Source: Lolium rigidum (Eukaryota; Streptophyta; Magnoliopsida; Poales; Poaceae). From it: 64,000 nt of DNA. Made by a program: the position numbers and the translations under genes. Shown piece after piece: positions 55,061 to 64,000 of this stretch. The notes beneath the pieces were generated by a model. It ran no database searches and was not told where the DNA came from. It was given only the letters and a program-made list of their open reading frames with translations. The stretch spans positions 60,645,754 to 60,709,753 of the forward strand of contig NC_061508.1 in assembly GCF_022539505.1 (NCBI RefSeq), given 5' to 3'. Every line of letters starts with the position of its first letter. Within the stretch, counting starts at the first letter, position 1.

Positions 55061-55759
55061 CAACACTCAGTACAAGATATTCAAAAAACCTATCTATTAT
55101 ATACACCCTTCGATCCAAACTAATTGACTCAACTTTATATACAGACATAAAAATATTTTAATAGCTAAGATGCGGTCCGAATATATTCACTCCAAGCCGG
55201 CTACGCGTACATGAGCGTGTATATACAAATCCTCAGAATACATTAATCTTGCTAAATAAAATTTGAAATCTAAAAACGATACCACAATTTTAACATAGTA
55301 CAAAATAGGAGGACATCATCTAAATATATTTAGGCGAGGCTATACTGATGGCTACGTGTACATGAGCGTGCTTATACAAATACTCTATATCTATATTGCT
55401 AATTAAATTTAAAAATATAAAAATTGATACCAAATTTTGAAAACAGTAAAAAAAATAGTAGGACATGGTCTGAATATATTCACACCAGCGTATACTGCCA
55501 TCTGCGCGTACATGAGCGTGCATATAGAAATACTCAAAATACATCTAGATTGTTAATTAAAATACACGGTCCGGATATATCCATGCCAGGTACATCTATA
55601 TTTGAAATTAAAAGACATGGTTCTAATATATATTCATGGCAGGCTACACTAGAGGCTACACGTACATGAGCGTATATATACAAAGACACAAACTACATCA
55701 ATATGGCTAATTAAAATTCGAAATCTACAAGTTGATAGTCAAATTTTGAAAAAAATAAA
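55061..55759. other. A/T-rich DNA with dispersed short repeats
   Basis: Three or four loose copies of a unit containing ACATGAGCGTG-TATA-ACAAATACTC occur at about 55210, 55355, 55510 and 55660, spaced about 145-155 bp. CCTTCGATCCAAACTAATTG at about 55107 looks like half of a Stowaway MITE. No gene. Confidence 0.5.
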
Positions 55760-56275
55760 AGACATGGTCCCAATATATTGACACAAACAGGCTTCCACTC
55801 GGATAGATAACGTGCCCTCCGGGTTAGGGTTTTGTGCTCTGCGGCGGCGCCGTTTTGAGATCGATCGGACTTCACTCCCCTCCGAATCATTCCGTCCTCT
55901 TCACTGATGCTGCAGCGGTGACCCGCCCCCATTGTTTTGGCGTGTCCGTTTGCCCTTTGTGTCTTCCGAGCGGCCTCCTCTAGGGTTTCTCGGACCATGG
56001 CGGAAGAGGCCGGAGGCTCGGGGTCTGCGATGGAGAAGGAAGCCGAGATTGAAGATATGTTCAGTCATCTAGAGCTTAATGAGGATGAGCTCGACGAGGT
56101 GGACATCTCCACAGAGGTGGCCAAGGAGTACCAGAAGGCTGGCTGGTGGCTGGCGATCGGCCGCGTCCTTACTTCTCGGAAGTTTAGTGCGAAGCTCTCT
56201 TTGAGAAGATGAAAATTGTCTGGAATTTATCCCGTGACCCGATCTGCCGAGAGGCTGGTGAAAATCGTTTTATCT
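55760..56275 (+). pseudogene. LINE 5' end with ORF1 (DUF4283-type) start
   Basis: A GC-rich leader precedes an ATG at about 55997 opening MAEEAGGSGSAMEKEAEIED, then LELNEDELDEVDISTEVAKE and, after a one-base shift near 56195, FEKMKIVWNLSRDPICREAG then ENRFIFQM. This is the N-terminus of the plant L1-type LINE ORF1 nucleic-acid-binding protein (DUF4283 family, which continues with a CCHC knuckle). At about 56276 the reading passes, without a stop, into Ty1/copia sequence, so the rest of the LINE is missing. Confidence 0.7.
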
Positions 56276-57158
56276 TCCAGATGCACTACTTCCTCGGCAT
56301 CGAGGTTGTTCGTCGCGCCGATGGCTTCTTCCTGCACCAGCACAAGTACGCATGTGAGCTCCTCGACCGCGCTGGCATGCTTAATTGCAAGGCCACGGCC
56401 ACGCCTGTCGACACGAGGTCCAAGTTCTCCGCTACAGATGGAGCGCCCGCACCCGATGGGTCCTCCTATCGGTCCATCATCGGTGCCCTGCAGTACCTCA
56501 CTCTGACACGCCCAAAGCTCCAGTACGCCGTTCAACAGGTCTGCCTCCATATGCACGCTCCGCGCGATGCTCATTGGACTTCGGTCAAGCGCATACTTCG
56601 CTGCATCTGTGGGACCATGGATCTTGGTCTCTCGCTTCACGCCTCCACCGCCATGGACATCATCGCCTACTCCGATGCAGACTCGGGCCGGCTGCCTCCG
56701 ATACGCGACGCTCCACGTCGGGCTATTGTGTCTACCTTGGACCCTCGCTTATCTCGTGGTCGTCTAAGCGACAGCCCACGGTCTCCCGCTCCAGCGCCGA
56801 AGCAAAGTACCGCGCCATCGCCAACGCTGTCACCGAGGTCTCCTGGCTCCGACAACTTCTTGGCGAGCTCTCGGTTCCCGTCGCCAAGGCCACCTTGGTC
56901 TATTGTGATAATGTCTTTGTGGTCTACCTCTCCGCCAACCCGGTTCATCATCGCCGCACCAAGCACATCAAGCCGGACATCCACTTCGTTCGGGAGCATG
57001 TGGCCCTTGACCACATTCGTGTTCTTCATGTGCCCACCTCTCAGCGGTTTGCGGACATCATGACCAAGGGCCAACCTACGACGTTCTTCGAGGAGTTTCG
57101 ATCCGAGTATTTGCGTCGGTTCTATCGACGCTTCGACTGCGGAGGGGGGGGGGGTTGA
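56276..57158 (+). pseudogene. Ty1/copia reverse transcriptase C-terminus and RNase H
   Basis: The sequence begins HYFLGIEVVRRADGFFLHQH and continues SSYRSIIGALQYLTLTRPKL, AYSDADSG, then after a frameshift near 56690 TRRSTSGYCVYLGPSLISWS, VSRSSAEAKYRAIANAVTEV and VHHRRTKHIKPDIHFVREHV to a stop at 57158. RNase H acidic residues are visible in SDAD, SSAEAKY and CDN. The enzyme would remove RNA from the RNA/DNA hybrid during reverse transcription. The break at ACTCGGGCCGG, where ACTGGGCCGG (DWAG) is expected, fits the CTG-to-CTCG pattern seen across the window. Confidence 0.85.
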
Positions 57159-57294
57159 GATATGTGTATATCTGTACGTGTATCTTCTGTATTTATGACG
57201 GGCCCACCTCCTTCCATGTATAGTTGAGGTTGTGGCCTATATAGGTACATGTATTTATCTCACATCAATGCATTGTGATTTACATCATTCTACA
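57140..57294 (+). repeat. Polypurine tract and 3' LTR of the copia remnant
   Basis: GGAGGGGGGGGGG at about 57141-57154 is followed by TTGAGATATGTGTATATCTG and ends TTACATCATTCTACA at 57294. The LTR length of about 139 bp fits the other copia LTR at 26223-26360. The first G of a TGTTGAG start appears lost. Confidence 0.7.
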
Positions 57295-58137
57295 ATCAGG
57301 ACGTCCGCCGCAGTGCTGACACCCGCTGCGCCGCGGTGGTGACATGCAGGCCACCTTTGTCATTCAGGGTAAGGATTAATCCAGGTCGGGATCGTTGTGC
57401 CAAACTAGTCTAGATTGACCGGGATTGAGAAGTCTAGGGTGGTGATTACTAGGATTAGGAGTTCAAGGTTCGATCTGCACACTCTACATGAGTTAAAGGT
57501 TTAAAACAGACTTTACTCTTTATTTATGTGTTTAATTAATTATGATAGCTCTTGCTCTAACTCATGGAGCGATCGGTTTTAATCCAGCCTTGTCCATGGA
57601 GTATGTAAGGGACACACTTTTATCTTTGGAACTGCCTCCGGTTTTGCAGAAGACTCTCAAGAGTTGTTCATAGTGCAAATGGCAGAGGCCACCAGATGGA
57701 ATTATCAAAATAAATTCTGATGGTGTCATGGCTTCCCAGGATGGATTTGCCGGAGGAGTCGCCCGAGACTGAATTAGTTGAACAGTTACTACTACATACC
57801 ACTAAAATTTCAGGTTAATTATTCATAAAAGTGTTCCGCAAAACAGCATCAGATGACGCTACTCTTGGAATTAAATACCACGTGCAAGGCCACACCCGCC
57901 AACCAAGCAACACCCACCAAAACGGTCCCAGCTTAATAGTTACTTAGACAACTTGTTATGATATCGGAAGATCAAATGAATCTAGAACGGGCCAGAACGA
58001 AAAAAGCACATGAAAAATGAAAGCAACTGATCATACTTGATAGGCTATTCAGAAATATTTATAACAATAGGAAAATCAAACATGCTGCATCATGGTCAAG
58101 TAAAAAGAAAAACTCCATTAATTGTTCACGCATTCGT
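57295..58137. other. Intergenic DNA, partly the 3' flank of the FBA gene
   Basis: 57660-57790 contains short coding-like remnants (PPDGIIKINSDGVM resembles the start of an RNase H-like domain of plant LINEs). From about 57890 it copies 48060-48300. No intact gene. Confidence 0.45.
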
Positions 58138-59361
58138 CTAGGTATATAACGAAGGCTTTTTCACGTACATACCAACAATGCCGCGATCACCAATTTGTGG
58201 TCAATCTGCATACACCTTGGTTCTCGGATCATAAACTCGTGTCCACCAGAGGGGCACTTTTACCGCCCAGCTCACATAGTACGAGAAGACAATTCTACCG
58301 TCGTCCAACTCCATCACTTGCCTGATGTCCATCTCTAGGGACATATAAGGACAAGGTTCAAGCAATTCTCGTCTTACCACATGTTTCTTGACCCAAATGT
58401 CTTTCTCCATGTCTTCTGCAAACCAAAACTCCATACTGCTGTTGTCAAAATAGCAATACACCATCACTACCAAGGTGTTGTTCAGCTCTGCCAATACGCG
58501 CCGACATGCACCAATGGAGGTGTTCATCTCAGGCGGCCCTCGAAGCGTCGCCGGCCTCCACTGCTCCTTCTCAAGGTCGAACGACGTGATGCTATCTGTC
58601 TTCGCCGGTACATCATGCGGTTGCAGGGATAGGAGGTGTCGCAGTTGGTGAAGTCATCGCCCGCCAGGAAAAAGGCGGAGCCTTGTATGGTGACGCCATG
58701 GAAGTCTACATTGGACTTGACGAGCATCGGGGGGCTCGGCCTCTCCCTCCAACATTGGCATTCCCGGTTGCCATCATCGTCGTCACCGAGGGTAAGCACG
58801 TGACACAGTTGCTTGAAGGGCGAGGACGAGGGGTCGACACGACGAGCTGCTTTGCCGGTAACTATGCGGAGCACCTTGTGATGCCTAGTGGAAGCGGCCC
58901 GGCCGAAGCACATAATCGGTTTTGGCGAAGTTCACCGGGTGCGACAGTGTCAGCCTGCCGATATCGTTGGACGGCAAGGTGAATACGGTGCCGGAGTCTG
59001 GGTCGACCATACGGATGCGGTTGTTTGCCTGGAAAAGGAATGATGAACCTGGGTTCGTGGGCAGCACCGCTTCTTCCTCCTCGGGCGTTGCAGGGACGCG
59101 TATCTGCTTGATGATGTGGCCGGAGGAGAAGTCCAGCACGTCGATGTGGTTGTCGTTCTCGGCGAGGGCGAGGATGATGGCTGGGCGAAAGGCGGCGTGC
59201 ATCTTGAGGAAGGACGGGTCGGAGAGGAGGGAGCGCCATGAACGGCTGACGGCACGGGGGCGGCGGAGCTGCCTGCCCGGGACGCGCAGCAGGATCTGTT
59301 CCACCACTTCTGGCGGCAGGGCGAGGCCAGTCTCGGCGACGGGGACCTTTGATGGGTTCAT
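58138..59361 (-). pseudogene. F-box protein gene with FBA domain, copy 2
   Basis: The minus-strand ATG at 59361 (MNPSKVPVAETGLALPPEVV) leads into the F-box EQILLRVPGRQLRRPRAVSR then SWRSLLSDPSFLKMHAAFRP. The associated domain follows (HIDVLDFSSGHIIKQIRVPA, SFLFQANNRIRMVDPDSGTV, DFHGVTIQGSAFFLAGDDFT, SMEFWFAEDMEKDIWVKKHV, VYDPRTKVYAD). Frameshifts lie near 58890 and 58605. A TTA-to-TGA change creates a stop at 58201, about 20 codons before the original end at 58138. It is the only FBA copy here with both F-box and FBA domain. The role would be substrate recognition in an SCF ligase. Its upstream region is lost in the N gap 48 bases before the ATG. Confidence 0.8.
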
Positions 59362-59408
59362 TGATTCCGTGGTCGATCGATCAATCCGGCTGATCGCCGC
59401 AATTATAT

Positions 59409-59508
59409 NNNNNNNNNNNNNNNNNNNNNNNNNNNNNNNNNNNNNNNNNNNNNNNNNNNNNNNNNNNNNNNNNNNNNNNNNNNNNNNNNNNNNNNNNNNN
59501 NNNNNNNN
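59409..59508. other. Assembly gap (100 N)
   Basis: Exactly 100 N. This round number usually denotes a gap of unknown size, so the order and distance of the flanking sequences are not guaranteed. Confidence 0.98.
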
Positions 59509-59660
59509 GAGTCGAGGGACGAGGAGATCATCGAATCATTGTTCACAAACCCTAGTTTTCATAATCGTCGAGTACTTTTCGGCTGAAACCTTCGAGATCT
59601 ACTTGCCCTCTACTTCTAACTAAACCCTAGCCTATAACCCGTAGGCATTGACAAGTTAAT
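59509..59660 (+). repeat. LTR 3' end of gypsy element 2
   Basis: It reads GAGTCGAGGGAC ... TTTTCGGCTGAAACCTTCGA ... GGCATTGACAAGTTAATCCC then TTGTC, and is alignable with the minus-strand LTR at 18883-19050. The primer-binding site that should follow is absent; at about 59661 the sequence switches into the truncated gag of element G. Confidence 0.75.
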
Positions 59661-60966
59661 CCCTTGTCGGGAGGTGCAGCAACATGTGAATTATTAGCAT
59701 TGCTAGTGGTGGTAATAGTCCAAACTTTAGCTACATTTTCCTTTTTAGCTAGTTTTTCATTTTCTTCTCTATCCCACCTAGCACGCAGTTCAGCCATTAA
59801 TCTTATATTCTCATTAATTCTAACTTGGATGGCATTTGCTGTAGTAACAATTTTATTTTCAATATCCCTATTAGGCATAACTTTCGATTTCAAAAGATCA
59901 ACATCGGAGGCAAGACTATCAACTCTAGAAACAAGAATATCAATTTTATTGAGCTTTTCCTCAACAGATTTGTTAAAGGCAGTTTGTGTACTAATAAATT
60001 CTTTAAGCATGGCTTCAAGTCCAGGGGGTGTATTCCTATTATTGTTGTAAGAATTCCCATAAGAATTAGCATAACCGTTACCATTATTATAAGGATATGG
60101 CCTATAGTTATTACTAGAATTGTTCCGATAAGCATTGTTGTTGAAATTATTATTTTTAATGAAGTTTACATCAACATGTTCTTCTTGGGCAACCAATGAA
60201 GCTAATGGAACATAGTCCTATCATTCGCAAGCATAGACATAATAGCATCAACCTTATCATTCAAGGAAGAGGATTCTTCAACAGAATTTACCTTCTTACC
60301 TTGTGGAGCTCTTTCCGTGTGCCATTCGGAGTAATTAACCATCATATTATCAAGAAGCTTTGTTGCTTCACCAAGAGTGATGGACATAAAGGTACCTCCA
60401 GCAGCTGAATCCAATAAATTCCGCGAAGAAAAATTTAGTCCTGCATAGAAGGTTTGGATGATCATCCAAGTAGTCGGTCCATGGGTTGGGCAATTTTTAA
60501 CCAGAGATTTCATTCTTTCCCAAGCTTGAGCAACATGTTCATTATCTAATTGTTTAAAATTCATTATGCTACTCCTCAAAGATATAATTTTAGCAGGGGG
60601 ATAATATCTACCAATAAAAGCATCCTTGCATTTAGTCCAGGAATCAATAATATTCTTAGGCAGAGATAGCAACCAATCTTTAGCTCTTCCTCTTAATGAG
60701 AAAGGGAACAATTTTAATTTTATAATGTCACCATCTACATCTTTATACTTTTGCATTTCACATAGTTTAACAAAATTATTGAGATGGGCAGCAGCATCAT
60801 CAGAACTAACACCAGAAAATTGCTCTCCCATGACAAGATTAAGTAAGGCATGTTTAATTTCAAAGAATTCTGCTGTAGTAGCAGGTGGAGCAATAGGTGT
60901 GCATAGGAAATCATTGTTATTTGTGCTAGTGAAGTCACACAACTTAGTATTTTCAGGGTTGGCCAT
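59661..60966 (-). pseudogene. Gag of element G (truncated, frameshifted)
   Basis: The ATG at 60966 opens MANPENTKLCDFTSTNNNDF. The retrotransposon gag domain is clear: VSSDDAAAHLNNFVKLCEMQ, KLKLFPFSLRGRAKDWLLSL, WTKCKDAFIGRYYPPAKIIS and EHVAQAWERMKSLVKNCPTH. A frameshift near 60205 moves the reading to a second frame with an Asn/Tyr-rich stretch (NNRNTPPGLEAMLKEFISTQ) and a coiled-coil-like part to about 59661. Gag would form the particle that packages element RNA. No CCHC knuckle remains because of the truncation. Confidence 0.82.
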
Positions 60967-61189
60967 TTTAGCAGTAATAAATAAGACAAACTAGATAAAG
61001 TAAATGCAAGTAAACTAATTTTTTTGTGTTTTTGATATAGCAAACAAGACAGTAAATAAAGTAAAGCTAGCAACTAATTTTTTTGTGTTTTGATATAATG
61101 CAGCAAACAAAGTAGTAAATAAAATAAAGCAAGACAAAAACAAAGTAAAGAGATTGAGAAGTGGAGACTCCCCTTGCAGCGTGTCTTGA

Positions 61190-61208
61190 TCTCCCGGCAA
61201 CGGCGCCA
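61190..61208 (-). promoter_or_regulatory. Primer-binding site of element G
   Basis: On the minus strand TGGCGCCGTTGCCGGGAG lies about 10 nt inside the LTR end (CGCATCA), intact compared with the decayed sites of A, B and C. Confidence 0.8.
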
Positions 61209-61218
61209 GAAATTTGCT

Positions 61219-62816
61219 TGATGCGTGTAGTTGACACGTCCGTTGGGAACCCCAAGAGGAAGGTGTGATGCGCACAGCGGCAAGTTCCCCTCAGTTAGAA
61301 ACCAAGGTTTAATCGAACCAGTAGGAGTCAAGAAGCACGTTGAAGGTTGATGGCGGCGGGATGTAGTGTGGCGCAACACCGGAGATTCCGGCGCCAACGT
61401 GGAACCTCGCACAACACAACCAAAGTACTTTGCCCCAACGAAACAGTGAGGCTGTCAATCTCACCGGCTTGCTGTAACAAAGGATTAACCGTATTGTGTG
61501 GAAGATGATTGTTTGCAGAGAAAATAGTAAAACAAGTATTGCAGCAGATTTGAATTTCAGTATTAAAAGAATTGACCGGGGTCCACAGTTCACTAGAGGT
61601 GTCTCTCCCATAAGATAAAAGCATGTTGGGTGAACAAATTACAGTCGGGCAATTGACAAATAGAGAGGGCATAACAATGCACATACATGACATGATAAGT
61701 ATAGTGAGATTTAATTGGGCATTACGACAAAGTACATAGACCGCCATCCAAGCCGCATCTATGCCTAAAAAGTCCACCTTCGAGGTTATCGTCCGAACCC
61801 CTCCAAGTATTAAGTTGCTAACAACAGACAATTGCATTAAGTATGGTGCGTAATGTAATCAACAACTACATCCTCGGACATAGCGCCAATGTTTTATCCC
61901 TAGTGGCAACAAGCACAACACAACCTTAGAACTTTCGTCACTCGTCCCAGTGTGTCAATGCGAGCATGAACCCACTATCGAGCATAAATACTCCCTCTTG
62001 GAGTTAAAAGCAAAAACTTGGCCAGAGCCTCTACTAGTAACGGAGAGCATGCAAGATCATAAACAACACATATGTAATAACTTGATAATTAACATGACAT
62101 GGTATTCTCTATCCATCGGATCCCGACAAACACAACATAGAGTATTACGGATAGATGATCTTGATCATGTTAGGCAGCTCACAAGATCCAACAATGAAGC
62201 ACAATGAGGAGAAGACAACCATCTAGCTACTGCTATGGACCCATAGTCCAGGGGTGAACTACTCACTCATCACTCCGGAGGCGACCATGGCGGTGTAGAG
62301 TCCTCCGGGAGATGAATCCCCTCTCCGGCAGGGTGCCGGAGGAGATCTCCAGGATCCCCGAGATGGGATCGGCGGCGGCGGCGTCTCAGTAAGGTTTTCC
62401 GTATCGTGGTTTTTCGCCTCAGGGGTTTCGCGATGGAGGCTTTAAGTAGGCGGAAGGGCAGAGTCGGGGGCCAGACGAGGGGGCCACACCATAGGGCGGC
62501 GCGGGCCCCCCTTGGCCGCGCCGCCTTGTGGTGTCGCCACCTCGTGGCCCCACTTCGTATGTTCTTCGGTCTTCTGGAAGCTCCGTGGAAAAATAGGCCC
62601 CTGGGTCTTCGTTTCGTCCAATTCCGAGAATATTTCGTTACTAGGATTTCTGAAACCAAAAACAGCAGAAACAGTGAACCGGCACTTCGGCATCTTGTTA
62701 ATAGGTTAGTTCCAGAAAATGCACGAATATGACATAAAGTGTGCATAAAACATGTAGGTATCATCATTAATATGGCATAGAACATAAGAAATTATCGATA
62801 CGTCGGAGACGTATCA
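61219..62816 (-). repeat. 5' LTR of element G
   Basis: It is 1598 bp, the inverse counterpart of element B's LTRs. It often preserves CTG/CAG where the B copies show CTCG, CCG or similar, which makes it a useful reference. Confidence 0.9.
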
Positions 62817-63390
62817 CACCGCTCTGCGTATGTGCATCGATTACACCAGCCTCAACAAACACTGTCCAAAGGACCACTTCCCGCTGCCCCGCATCGATCA
62901 GATAGTCGACTCCACAGCCGGATGTGATTGCCTCTCCTTCCTTGATGCGTACTCCGGATACAATCAGATCAAGCTGAAGAAAGAAGACCAGGAGCTAACC
63001 GCATTCATCACCCCACACGGCGTTTTTTTTTACAACGTCATGACCTTCGGGTTGAAAAATGCAGGAGCGACTTATCAACGTTGCATGCAGGCTTGCCTTG
63101 GAGAGCAGATCGGGAGGAACATCGAAGTCTACATCGACGATATCGTGGTGAAAACGAAGCACGTTGCTACTCTCGTCGATGATTTGCGGGAAACTTTCGA
63201 CAACTTAGACAAGTATAAAATCAAGTTGAACCCCAAAAGATGCTTCTTTGGAGTACCAGGAGGACAAGTACTCGGGTACTTCATCTCTGTCAGGGGGATC
63301 GAAGCCAACCCCATGAAGATCAAAGCTATACTCGATATGGAGCCGCCAAAGAATCTGCACCAAGTGCAAGCAAGCGCGCGGGACGACTAG
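62817..63390 (+). pseudogene. Ty3/gypsy reverse transcriptase (gypsy element 2)
   Basis: The sequence opens RMCIDYTSLNKHCPKDHFPL and RIDQIVDSTAGCDCLSFLDA then YSGYNQIKLKKEDQELTAFI, and carries the catalytic box VYIDDIVVKTKHVATLVDDL followed by KYKIKLNPKRCFFGVPGGQV and LGYFISVRGIEANPMKIKAI. The three catalytic Asp residues are in FLDAYSG and YIDD. The enzyme copies element RNA into DNA in the particle. The first 40 or so residues of the domain are missing at the junction with element G. A frameshift near 63370 sends the frame to a stop at 63390. The type fits the Tat-like lineage, consistent with gypsy element 1. Confidence 0.88.
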
Positions 63391-64000
63391 CGGCGCTCGG
63401 CAGATTCATCGCCAAGCTGGGGAAAAAGCTTTGCCCTTCTACAATTTGATGAAAAAATCAGAAAAGTTCGAGTGGACAAAGGAGGCGCAGGAATCCTTCG
63501 ACAAGCTGAAGGATATCTTGTCGACATCTCCAGTCCTTGTAACCCCCCGCGAGAAGGAAACACTGCTCATGTACATAGCCGCAACGGCTCAAGTCTTTAG
63601 CAGCGTCCTGGTCGTCGAAAGAGAAGAAACGGGGAGAGTTCACGGCGTACAGAGGCCCGTTTACTACCTCAGTGAAGTACTCACACCCGCAAGACAAAGG
63701 TATCCCCATCATCGAAGCCGGCATACGCAATGATGGAGGTCAGCCCGCAAGCTACGGCATTACTTCACGAGCACCCGATTATCGTCGTGAGCGAAGCACC
63801 ACTGAAAAGCATAATGACTAATCCGGAGGCCACAGGTCGAGTGTCCCAATGGGCCATCGAGTTAGCACCACACGACATAACCTACGTCAATCGAACAACA
63901 GTCAAATCCCAAATCCTCCCAGATTTCGTGGCAGATTGGATCCAATCACAGACGCCAGCAGCGCCCGACATGTCGGGGTCATGGGTAATGTACTTTGATG
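63371..64000 (+). pseudogene. Ty3/gypsy RT connection and RNase H (gypsy element 2), cut by window end
   Basis: After the shift the reading continues RLAALGRFIAKLGKK, then YNLMKKSEKFEWTKEAQESF and DKLKDILSTSPVLVTPREKE, the RNase H-like connection domain (RPVYYLSEVLTPARQRYP). Another shift near 63715 leads to LRHYFTEHPIIVVSEAP-like sequence, RVSQWAIELAPHDITYVNRT and DFVADWIQSQTPAAPDMSGS, ending WVMYFD at the window edge, the first strand of the archaeal-type RNase H found in Tat-type elements. Integrase would lie to the right, outside the window. Confidence 0.82.

Larger units (their letters stand above)
59661..62816 (-). mobile_element. Element G: truncated gag-encoding LTR retrotransposon
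   Basis: On the minus strand: 5' LTR 61219-62816 (TGATACGTCTCC ... ACACGCATCA), primer-binding site, A/T-rich leader, then gag. The element stops inside gag at about 59661, so pol and the 3' LTR are missing. The leader is nearly the same as in B (for example CTTTACTTTGTTTTCGTC at about 8838 against CTTTACTTTGTTTTTGTC here). The right edge cuts the reverse-transcriptase reading of gypsy element 2 at 62817. A deletion has removed G's 3' part together with the gag-protease of its host. Confidence 0.8.

Noticed and set aside
56227..57074. Minus-strand frames opposite the copia RNase H
   Set aside because: The plus strand carries clear copia motifs, polypurine tract and LTR; the minus frames have none.
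1..63000. Joining 1-273, 14195-18881 and 62817-64000 into one gypsy element
   Set aside because: The first two belong together by TSD and reading order, but 62817-64000 is on the opposite strand with its own LTR end at 59509; it is a second, related element.

Overview
This window reads as nuclear DNA of a grass, most likely a Pooideae/Triticeae-type cereal. The evidence is dense nested LTR retrotransposons whose LTRs start TGATACGTCTCC, Stowaway- and Tourist-like MITEs, a decayed PIF/Harbinger transposase, a Helitron helicase remnant, and multicopy plant F-box genes. There is no prokaryotic gene organisation. Family-level names come from memory of cereal repeats and were not checked against a database. 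One run of exactly 100 N (59409-59508) is an assembly gap.

Layout. 1-26360 is a transposon stack that can be ordered from target-site duplications (TSDs). A Ty1/copia element with short LTRs (minus strand, LTR 26223-26360) was entered by a Ty3/gypsy element of Tat-like type (minus strand, LTR end at about 18883-19205, gag and protease 14195-18881, more polyprotein at 1-273). Element C (19356-25652, TSD AGGTG) also entered the copia gag. The gypsy element was entered by a solo LTR (15075-16798, TSD TCGCC) and by element A (346-14189, TSD AACCT). Element A was entered by element B (7175-13828, TSD AGGCG). A 53-bp poly(A)-tailed insertion with a 14-bp TSD then landed on the outer edge of A. A, B and C carry no pol; they hold only orphan ORFs and a long non-coding 3' half that recurs between them.

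26361-43500 is low-gene DNA containing a roughly 6-kb segmental duplication (about 26.45-32.7 kb against 37.05-42.6 kb). Each copy has a GC-rich possible first exon, followed by a plant snRNA-type upstream sequence element and TATA box at Pol III spacing and a G-rich tract ending in a T-run. MITEs, a Harbinger transposase pseudogene (34.0-34.8 kb) and three poly(A) retroposons (35.8-36.9, 37.9-38.9, 39.0-39.9 kb) have landed in or beside it.

43500-59408 is a minus-strand F-box cluster in two duplicated units: F-box/LRR genes at 44.9-46.7 and 51.5-53.4 kb, and F-box genes with an F-box-associated domain at 46.9-47.5, 48.3-49.4 and 58.1-59.4 kb. Unit 2 is split by a MITE, a SINE-like element, a Helitron helicase remnant and a LINE/copia chimera. 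All copies contain frameshifts as assembled. 59509-64000 holds a second gypsy element (LTR end, then reverse transcriptase/RNase H running off the window) interrupted by a truncated minus-strand element G that encodes gag. G has the same leader as B and a similar LTR start, so it looks like an autonomous relative of B.

A caution covers the whole window. Paralogous repeat copies repeatedly differ by CTG becoming CTCG, CCG or CG (and CAG becoming CGAG, CGG or CG). This looks like a systematic consensus error and may account for many of the frameshifts. I see no convincing new multi-gene system. The most unusual signals are the Pol III-type promoter with its G-rich tract, the recurrent internal polypurine/hairpin module of the non-autonomous retrotransposons, and this substitution signature.
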